Origin: Actinobacteria bacterium 13_1_40CM_66_12
Lineage (GTDB): Bacteria > Chloroflexota > Dormibacteria > Dormibacterales > Dormibacteraceae
Assembly: GCA_001917895.1 (NCBI GenBank)
Contig: MNEW01000041.1
Location: 1 to 41,518, forward strand
Length of the DNA: 41,518 nucleotides
Reading direction: 5' to 3'
Made by a program: the position numbers and the translations under genes. The notes below the pieces were generated by a model. It made no database searches. It was not told the origin of the DNA and worked only from the letters and a program-made list of their open reading frames with translations. The first letter of the stretch is position 1, and each line of letters begins with the position of its first letter. Below, piece after piece: positions 36,251 through 41,518 of the stretch.

Positions 36251-36982
36251 ATGATTGCTCAACCCATTCGAATCGTTCCGTTGCATCCCGGGCCGGCGGC
36301 CGCACTCGTAACCCAGGCTCAGCTCACATACCGCGGAGGCCCCCTGCTCGGCGCGGTGGAGGTGGTCACCGCATTCTGGGGCGCCGAGTGGCTGGCGGAC
36401 GAGGCTCCCCTCCTGACCCAGATCAACGATTTCTTCCTGTACATCCTGGACAGTCCGCTGATTGACCAGCTCGGCGAGTACTCGGTGCCCGATACACAGA
36501 TCGGCCATGGATCCCTCGCCGGCACCGAGATCCTCACCGACACGCAGCCTGGCAGCACGGTGACCGATGCAGACATCCAGAACCTGATCCAGACCGAGAT
36601 CGCGAACACCAAGCTGCCGACGTCGAGCGCCAACTCGCTGTATTACGTTTACCTGCCACCCGGCGTCACAGTCGACCTGGGCGGCCAGCTGTCGTGCTCG
36701 GCCTTCTGCGGCTACCACGACAGCATCGGCGGCTCCATCTACTACGCGGTCATGCCGTATCCGGACTGTGCCGGCTGCGTCGGAGGCCTGCACCTGCTCG
36801 ATGCACTCACGTCGACCAGCTCGCACGAGCTCTGTGAAGCGGTCACCGATCCCGTGCCGGGCCAGGGTTGGTATGACGACACCAATGGGGAGATCGGCGA
36901 CATCTGCTCGTGGCAGACAAGAAAGCTGGGTAACTGGACTGTTCAGCTGGAATGGTCGAACCAGCAGGGCACCTGCATCTGA
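36251..36982 (+). CDS. Putative metal-dependent protein with HELCEAVTDP motif
   Basis: 243 residues, no named family assigned with certainty. Features: LTYRGGPLLGAVEVVTAFWG near the start; YYVYLPPGVTVDLG; a Cys-rich stretch (SCSAFCGYHDSIGG, PDCAGCVGG); and SSHELCEAVTDPVPGQGW followed by NGEIGDICSW. The His-Glu pair with downstream acidic residues recalls the metal site of secreted proteins near EXORDIUM-like or metallopeptidase families, but the HExxH motif is incomplete. No signal peptide is evident with the ATG 36251 start, which is preceded by GGAGG. It directly abuts the phosphoesterase gene. Confidence 0.7.
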   Translation: MIAQPIRIVPLHPGPAAALVTQAQLTYRGGPLLGAVEVVTAFWGAEWLADEAPLLTQINDFFLYILDSPLIDQLGEYSVPDTQIGHGSLAGTEILTDTQPGSTVTDADIQNLIQTEIANTKLPTSSANSLYYVYLPPGVTVDLGGQLSCSAFCGYHDSIGGSIYYAVMPYPDCAGCVGGLHLLDALTSTSSHELCEAVTDPVPGQGWYDDTNGEIGDICSWQTRKLGNWTVQLEWSNQQGTCI

Positions 36983-37942
36983 ATGGCCGTATCAACGCCA
37001 ATCGAGCACGTGGTCATCGTCTTCAAAGAGAATCACGGGTTCGACAACTACTTCGGCCAGTTTCCTGGCGCCAACGGAATGGCCATGCCCCGCAGCCCGA
37101 ACCCTCCGCGGAGGGATCCTGATCACCGCCATCCCGCGTGGCTGACGCGAGCCAAGACCGCGCCGCGCGTGGAGTTCTTCGAGGCCGACATCCCCAAGTA
37201 CTGGGCGTGGGCGCGGTCTTTCACACTGTGCGACTCGTACTTCACCGACGTCGCGGGACCTTCGAGTCCCAATCACTTGATGGTGATCGCCGCGGACTCG
37301 CCCATCATCGAGAACCCACACCCGACGCCCTTGTTCGATTTGCCGTCACTGCCCGCTCAGCTGGACAAGGCAGGGTTGAGCTGGGCGAACTACGGCGGCT
37401 ACGCCTTCGACTACATCAAGTACACGAACGGCAAGAACAAGAAGACGCCGGACCAATTTGCGGTCGATGCAGCTGCCGGAAAGCTGCCCACGGTGTCGTG
37501 GGTCTACGCCGACGACGCGCTCTCAGAGCACCCCGCCGACACTCCGGTCCAGCGCGCAGCCGGCGGCGGCAATGTGACGAAAGGGATGGCGTGGACCGTC
37601 GCCCAGGTCGCCGCGCTCGTTGCGGGCGGACTGTGGCCGAAGCTGGCGATCTTCGTCACGTGGGACGACTGGGGCGGCTGGTACGACCACGTCAATCCAC
37701 CGGAGGTCGAGAAGTGGACGGACGGGACCCAGTTTCGATACGGCGGCCGGGTGCCGTGCCTGGTGTTGAGTCCTTATGCGAAGGCCGGCTTCATCTCGCA
37801 CGCCCAGCATTCGCATGTCAGCCTGCTTCGGTTTTGCGAGAAAGCGTTCGGACTGCCATCCCTGAACGCGCGCACCGCCGCCGACGATGGGATGGCGGAC
37901 TGCTTCAACTTCACTCAGAAGCCGCTACCGCCTCCGGCGTGA
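36983..37942 (+). CDS. Phosphoesterase family protein (AcpA/phospholipase C-like, PF04185)
   Basis: 319 residues of the phosphoesterase family that includes acid phosphatase AcpA and non-specific phospholipase C. The N-terminal active-site motif IVFKENHGFDNYFGQFPGAN (usual form ENRSFDHYFG) is present, as are FTDVAGPSSPNHL, the metal-binding VTWDDWGGWYDHV and the C-terminal HSHVSLLRFCEKAFGL. The protein starts one base after the upstream stop (TGAATG), so the two genes are co-translated. It lacks the N-terminal secretion signal common in this family. Substrate is unknown. Confidence 0.9.
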   Translation: MAVSTPIEHVVIVFKENHGFDNYFGQFPGANGMAMPRSPNPPRRDPDHRHPAWLTRAKTAPRVEFFEADIPKYWAWARSFTLCDSYFTDVAGPSSPNHLMVIAADSPIIENPHPTPLFDLPSLPAQLDKAGLSWANYGGYAFDYIKYTNGKNKKTPDQFAVDAAAGKLPTVSWVYADDALSEHPADTPVQRAAGGGNVTKGMAWTVAQVAALVAGGLWPKLAIFVTWDDWGGWYDHVNPPEVEKWTDGTQFRYGGRVPCLVLSPYAKAGFISHAQHSHVSLLRFCEKAFGLPSLNARTAADDGMADCFNFTQKPLPPPA

Positions 37943-38548
37943 TCGCCTCGCCGGTCTTGTTTTGGTGACGCTTGGGTCCGTGAAGTAGCGCTGAAGCGTA
38001 GGACCCAGCCACGCCACGATCTGATCGGCGTCCGCCGACGCGATCGGTTCCACCTTGACGACATAACGCAGCATCGCCATCCCGATCAGCTGGGCGCCGG
38101 CGAGGCTTGCCCGCAGCTCGGGCTGATCAAGGTCGACCGCCTTCGCCAGGCGTCCCAGAACCTCGCGCGTGATGAACTCGCGCATGAGCACCGCGGCGTC
38201 TTCGTTACCGACCACGGAACGGATCACGCCGAGCATCGCGCTCCCGGCGGGAGAGTCCCAGGTGTCGACGAAGAAACGCACGAGCCGGTCTCCAAGCCCG
38301 TCGACGCCTGGGGCGACCAAACCCGGAATGAACTCCGCCGGGTCGACCGGAAACGTGATTGCGGCCCGGAAAACGCCGTCCTTCGATTCGAAGTAGTGCA
38401 GGACCAGGGCCGGGTCGACCTTGGCCTGGGCCGCGATGGCTCGGATCGTGGTGCCGTCGAAGCCTGACTTGCTGAAGTCGTGACGCGCGGCCGCGAGGAT
38501 TCGTTCCCTCGTGGCGCCGGCGCCAGGACGCCTACCGGTTCGCGCCAA
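37925..38548 (-). CDS. TetR-family regulator
   Basis: 207 residues. The N-terminal HTH is typical (RERILAAARHDFSKSGFDG, TTIRAIAAQAKVDPALVLHY, FESKDGVFRAA). The C-terminal ligand domain resembles the DUF1956/TetR_C_17-like group. The C-terminal tail is basic (PARRSRRRR). The TTG start follows directly after the stop of the membrane-protein gene, so the two form an operon. It probably represses that operon through the palindrome at 39539-39558. Its 3' end overlaps the converging phosphoesterase gene by 18 nt. Confidence 0.9.
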   Translation of the reverse strand: MARTGRRPGAGATRERILAAARHDFSKSGFDGTTIRAIAAQAKVDPALVLHYFESKDGVFRAAITFPVDPAEFIPGLVAPGVDGLGDRLVRFFVDTWDSPAGSAMLGVIRSVVGNEDAAVLMREFITREVLGRLAKAVDLDQPELRASLAGAQLIGMAMLRYVVKVEPIASADADQIVAWLGPTLQRYFTDPSVTKTRPARRSRRRR

Positions 38549-39523
38549 TCAGGCCGGCACCGCGGCCTTCCGGCTGCGAGTGGCGAGCTCGCCGATGACC
38601 GTGAGCAACAGCCCGACAACCAGCCACCCGCCCAAGACCGCGATGGGTGTGGCCAGCGCCGCGCCGTCGAAGAAGAGCGCATCCCGCAGAGCGCCGTACA
38701 GCTGGCCCGCGGTCGTCCAGGGCGCCAGCGCCCGGTAGAAGTCGGGCAGCAGCTGGCTGCCCACGGGTCCACCTGACGAGACGAGGCTGAGCAGCATCAG
38801 CAGCGCCGCCAGCCCGATGCCTGGCGTTCCAAGGAGCCGAACCAGACCGGCGACCACCGCGCCAATCGCGATCGAGGCCAGCGCATCCAGGCCGGCAGCA
38901 GCCCAGAATCCGTCGCCGTAGCCGCCCGCGATCCAGGCGGCCATCCCCATGGCTGTCATCCCGACCAGCGCGCCATAAACAAAGATGAGGCTGAGCTTCG
39001 CGCCGATTCGCAAATTCCTACCGGTGGCGAACAGCACCGCTTGCGACGCCAGAGTGCTGATGAGTGTCGCGACGACGACAAAGAACAGGATCAGGCCGTG
39101 AGCGTCACCGCTTGCAAAGGGGTGAACGGTCTCGACGGTCAGTGTCGCGCCCTGTGCTTTGAAGACGTTCGTAAAGGCAGCTGTGATGACCCCCGTCACG
39201 CCATCCCCCGCAGCGCCGGCGATTATCAGGTGCGGACTCGCGCTCCCGAGGATGAGGACCCCGTCGACCGTCCGCGTGTCGAGCGCAGCGCGTGCGTCGT
39301 TCTCCGAAGCAAACGTCGTGAAGTCAAAAGCGCCCGGCGCAGCTGTGGCAAACGACGATGAGATCTGCTGCACGGCGGGAGCGGGGCCCACCAACCCGAC
39401 TGGAATGTCGTGAGGTTGCGGGTTCTTGATCGCGGTTCCAATGAGGCCGATGAGCACGATCACGATGAGCAGGCCGACGACCAAAGGGGGCAGAAACGGC
39501 TCGAGTCTTCTTTGGATGTTCAT
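38549..39523 (-). CDS. Membrane exporter of the ABC-2/YhgE-like family
   Basis: 324 residues. One N-terminal membrane segment (VGLLIVIVLIGLIGTAI) is followed by an extracytoplasmic domain of about 120 residues and then about five more segments (LILFFVVVATLISTLASQAV onward to LGGWLVVGLLLTVIGELA). This is the plan of ABC-2-type permeases and YhgE/Pip-like export proteins. No ATPase gene is adjacent, so it may work alone or with a partner elsewhere. Induced through the TetR gene behind it, it resembles a small drug- or lipid-export unit. The ATG 39523 has GAGGGAG upstream. Confidence 0.8.
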   Translation of the reverse strand: MNIQRRLEPFLPPLVVGLLIVIVLIGLIGTAIKNPQPHDIPVGLVGPAPAVQQISSSFATAAPGAFDFTTFASENDARAALDTRTVDGVLILGSASPHLIIAGAAGDGVTGVITAAFTNVFKAQGATLTVETVHPFASGDAHGLILFFVVVATLISTLASQAVLFATGRNLRIGAKLSLIFVYGALVGMTAMGMAAWIAGGYGDGFWAAAGLDALASIAIGAVVAGLVRLLGTPGIGLAALLMLLSLVSSGGPVGSQLLPDFYRALAPWTTAGQLYGALRDALFFDGAALATPIAVLGGWLVVGLLLTVIGELATRSRKAAVPA

Positions 39524-39538
39524 GGCACTCCCTCTTCT

Positions 39539-39558
39539 AATTCAACGTCGGTTGAATT
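39539..39558. promoter_or_regulatory. TetR operator palindrome
   Basis: AATTCAAC-GTCG-GTTGAATT is a perfect 8-bp inverted repeat overlapping the start of transcription and part of the -10 of the minus-strand promoter. A further half site GTTGAATT lies at 39567-39574 between -35 and -10, and a TCAAC at 39582-39586. The cluster is AT-rich against its surroundings. Confidence 0.7.
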
Positions 39559-39585
39559 CTACAGCCGTTGAATTCTCGGAGTCAA
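39556..39585 (-). promoter_or_regulatory. Promoter of the exporter-TetR operon
   Basis: Minus-strand TTGACT (39585-39580) and TAGAAT (39561-39556) with an 18-nt spacer. The predicted start near 39549 gives a short leader with the ribosome binding site AGAAGAGGGA ahead of the ATG at 39523. Confidence 0.65.
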
Positions 39586-39591
39586 CCGACA

Positions 39592-40899
39592 ATGCGCTTA
39601 CCGATGGCAGATGACGACGCTCGCTGGTTCTCCGCCACTGACATAGCCCGCCTGGTTGGCGCGGGCGAGCTCGAGCCGCGGGCGGTGGTGCGCGCACATC
39701 TGGCCGCGATCGAGCGGCTCGACCCCCGCATCCACGCCTACATCCACGTGGATCGTGAAGCTCGGTCGTCACCCGGGCCGTACGCGGGTGTGACCCTTGC
39801 GGTCAAAGACAGCCAGCCGGTGGCCGGCATGCCGTACACGTACGGAACCTCTTCGTGGCGGGACCGCATCGCGACAGACGACGCCGTCGCGGTGGCGCGT
39901 GCTCGGTCGGCCGGGATGGCGATCCTCGGCAAGACCAACCTCCCCGAGCTCGCGGCCTCCATCGGCACCGCCAACGCGCTGTTCGGGTCGACGCAAAACC
40001 CATGGCGTCAGGGCTTCACTCCTGGAGGCTCGAGCGGCGGGAGCGGTGCGGCGGTGGCGGCGGGCATGGCGACCGTGGCGCTGGGCGGCGACACCGGCGG
40101 GTCGATACGCATTCCCGCGTCGTGCTGCGGGGTCGTCGGCCTGCGCCCGACGCCCGAGCGCGTGCCGATCGAGGAGGTCGACGCGACGGTCTTGCAGTCC
40201 CGCGGCCCGATGACGCGATCGGTCGCGGACGCAAGGCTTCTCTTCTCGGTGATGACCGCGACGAGCCCGAACGGGAGGTTCGACTCCAAGCGCCGCCTGA
40301 TCGGGATGGCGGATTCCGGCCCTTTCGGCGTCGACGATGCCTGCCGCGACGCGTGCCGGCGAGCTGCCACCGCGCTCGAGTCGGCGGGCCACGAGGTCGA
40401 GACGATTCCATGGAACCCGCAGCCTGTCGCCGAGGGCTATGGAGTGGTCCGGCGCGCGAGCATGGCCAGCTTCCCTGCCGACCTTTCGACTTTCGGACCA
40501 GGGATACGGCAGCTCGCGGAGCAGGGCCGCGGGCTCACGGCGATGGATTACTTTCGAGCGTTCGAATCGGCGACCGACGCCGCCAATCGCTCGGTCGGCG
40601 TGCCGCTGCAGACGCGATACGACTTTCTGCTCACGCCCACTCTTGGGATGCTTCCGATGCCCATCGAGCGCGTGCCCGCCTTCCTCGGCGACGAATGGGC
40701 GCGCTACACGCAGTTCGTTCTGCCGGTCACATTTTCGCGTTCACCGGCGATCTCGATCCCGGCCGGCCTCCACGACGGCCTGCCGGTGGGCGTCCAGCTC
40801 GTGGGACGCTTTGCGCAGGAATATGAGCTGCTCGATTTCGCTGAAGAGCTCGAGAAGATGCCCGGTTTCGGGTTTCAGCGCCCGCCAGGTCTTGAATGA
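39592..40899 (+). CDS. Amidase signature family hydrolase
   Basis: 435 residues with the Ser-cisSer-Lys triad of the amidase signature family: K72 in [11 protein letters not shown], cis-Ser about residue 148 in [16 protein letters not shown] and nucleophile Ser about residue 171 in [14 protein letters not shown]. The usual C-terminal [20 protein letters not shown] is also present. The substrate is not visible in the sequence, but the next gene, 9 nt on, is a ring-opening amidohydrolase, which makes an acyclic ureide (biuret- or ureidomalonate-like) a good candidate. ATG 39592 or 39604 is the start. The -35 region lies inside the TetR operator zone, so it may be under the same repressor. Confidence 0.9.
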   Translation: MRLPMADDDARWFSATDIARLVGAGELEPRAVVRAHLAAIERLDPRIHAYIHVDREARSSPGPYAGVTLAVKDSQPVAGMPYTYGTSSWRDRIATDDAVAVARARSAGMAILGKTNLPELAASIGTANALFGSTQNPWRQGFTPGGSSGGSGAAVAAGMATVALGGDTGGSIRIPASCCGVVGLRPTPERVPIEEVDATVLQSRGPMTRSVADARLLFSVMTATSPNGRFDSKRRLIGMADSGPFGVDDACRDACRRAATALESAGHEVETIPWNPQPVAEGYGVVRRASMASFPADLSTFGPGIRQLAEQGRGLTAMDYFRAFESATDAANRSVGVPLQTRYDFLLTPTLGMLPMPIERVPAFLGDEWARYTQFVLPVTFSRSPAISIPAGLHDGLPVGVQLVGRFAQEYELLDFAEELEKMPGFGFQRPPGLE

Positions 40900-40908
40900 G
40901 GTGATCGG

Positions 40909-41518
40909 ATGAAGGCTCAGCGTGTGGAACTGTTCGTCCGGCCCATGGCCACGCCGGCTGACACGACCGGGCTGCAGAAGCTGGCGGACGAGGGAAAGAT
41001 CAAGCCCGACACGCTGGTCGCCCTGGTGGGAAAGACCGAAGGGACGGGCTTTCACGATGACTGGGGCCGCGTGTGGGCCGACGTGGTGCTGCGCGAGTGG
41101 ACGGGCAGGTTTCTTGGCATTCCCGCCGGCGACGTGGCCAAAGAGGTGATCTTCGTGCTCTCGGGCGGATGCCCTGGCGTGATCACGCCGCACATCGCGG
41201 CAGTGACGCGTGAATGGGTCGAAGTGCCGGATGAGAAGAGCCAGGACAAGCGGCTCGTCGTCGGCAGGGCCGGCTCCGAACCGATGCCGCCCGAGGAAGT
41301 CGGCCGCATGGGTCAGATTCGCAAGGTTGCCGAAGCCACGCACCGAGCGATGGCGGACGCCGGCCTGACCGATCCCAAGGACGTCCACCTCGTGATGGTC
41401 AAGGTGCCGGGGCTGACGACCGCGAGCATCAAGGACGCGGAGTCCCGCGGCAAAACGGTGGTGTCGCACGACCTCACGTTCGGACCCGAGGGCGCGGGCG
41501 TGTACGCAAACGACGCCG
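40909..41518 (+). CDS. Ring-opening amidohydrolase (cyanuric acid amidohydrolase/barbiturase family), 3'-truncated
   Basis: The first 203 codons of an AtzD/barbiturase-family protein, which normally has about 360 residues in three repeats with a Ser-Lys dyad in each. MKAQRVELFVRPMATPAD opens the protein, and EVIFVLSGGCPGVITPH carries the first conserved Ser-Gly-Gly; VGRAGSEPMPPEEVGRM begins the second part. It hydrolyses a cyclic amide such as cyanuric acid or barbiturate. The ATG at 40909 is preceded by GAGGTGAT. The frame is open to the window end. It appears to be co-transcribed with the amidase, as in ureide breakdown pathways. Confidence 0.9.
   Translation, partial: MKAQRVELFVRPMATPADTTGLQKLADEGKIKPDTLVALVGKTEGTGFHDDWGRVWADVVLREWTGRFLGIPAGDVAKEVIFVLSGGCPGVITPHIAAVTREWVEVPDEKSQDKRLVVGRAGSEPMPPEEVGRMGQIRKVAEATHRAMADAGLTDPKDVHLVMVKVPGLTTASIKDAESRGKTVVSHDLTFGPEGAGVYANDA

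Noticed and set aside
36059..36826. A 255-codon minus-strand frame opposite the HELCEAVTDP gene
   Set aside because: Plus-strand frame has a GGAGG site and abuts the phosphoesterase; the minus frame has no recognisable motif.

Overview
The window is chromosomal DNA from a high-GC soil-type bacterium. Abundant GTG/TTG starts, 4-bp ATGA/GTGA gene overlaps, a complete GlgE-type trehalose-to-glucan pathway, a mycobacterial-type GH15 trehalase, a DUF222-HNH protein and a DUF559-type endonuclease together suggest an Actinomycetota or Chloroflexota-side lineage such as Dormibacterota. Placement below phylum is inference. No rRNA, tRNA, CRISPR array, insertion sequence or prophage was seen. Both ends cut through genes.

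Layout. 1-1.8 kb: end of a D-2-hydroxyacid dehydrogenase, a CoA-binding protein and a CYTH protein. 1.8-4.2 kb (minus): a DUF559-type endonuclease and a broken semialdehyde dehydrogenase. 4.3-11.6 kb (plus): the operon glgE, treS-maltokinase fusion, glgB (frameshifted as given). 19.3-11.6 kb (minus): an operon of sugar-binding lipoprotein, two permeases, MsmK/UgpC-type ATPase, ParB-fold protein, adenylate kinase and GH15 trehalase/glucoamylase (frameshifted), with lacI just upstream. 20.6-24.8 kb: GH1 and GH2 glycosidases around an unusual ArsR-type regulator and a small protein. 24.8-30.2 kb: a very large GAF-sensor/dehydrogenase fusion overlapping a glycogen debranching enzyme. 30.3-33.9 kb: HNH protein, CPA2 antiporter (frameshifted), Ohr, a small Cys-rich protein and a rhodanese-CBS protein with an in-frame TGA. 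33.9-41.5 kb: psuK-psuG, a DUF1801 protein, a putative metal-binding protein with a phosphoesterase, a membrane exporter with TetR, and an amidase with a ring-opening amidohydrolase.

How it works together. Alpha-glucosides or trehalose would enter through the ABC transporter. TreS makes maltose, the maltokinase half makes maltose-1-phosphate, GlgE polymerises it and GlgB branches the glucan. GH15 and the debranching enzyme return glucose. LacI has a perfect 27-bp palindrome beside its own promoter and the GH1 gene.

Two things deserve attention first. One is the four-GAF plus dehydrogenase fusion. The other is the TGA codon that replaces a family-conserved Cys in the rhodanese-CBS gene. Against that, four genes (semialdehyde dehydrogenase, glgB, GH15, antiporter) carry five short deletions of roughly 40-85 bases, four of which shift the frame. 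This pattern means the sequence may contain assembly errors, so single-base claims need read support. A recurring layout places a TAnnnT -10 hexamer exactly 6 nt before the start codon of at least six genes, which points to widespread leaderless transcripts.
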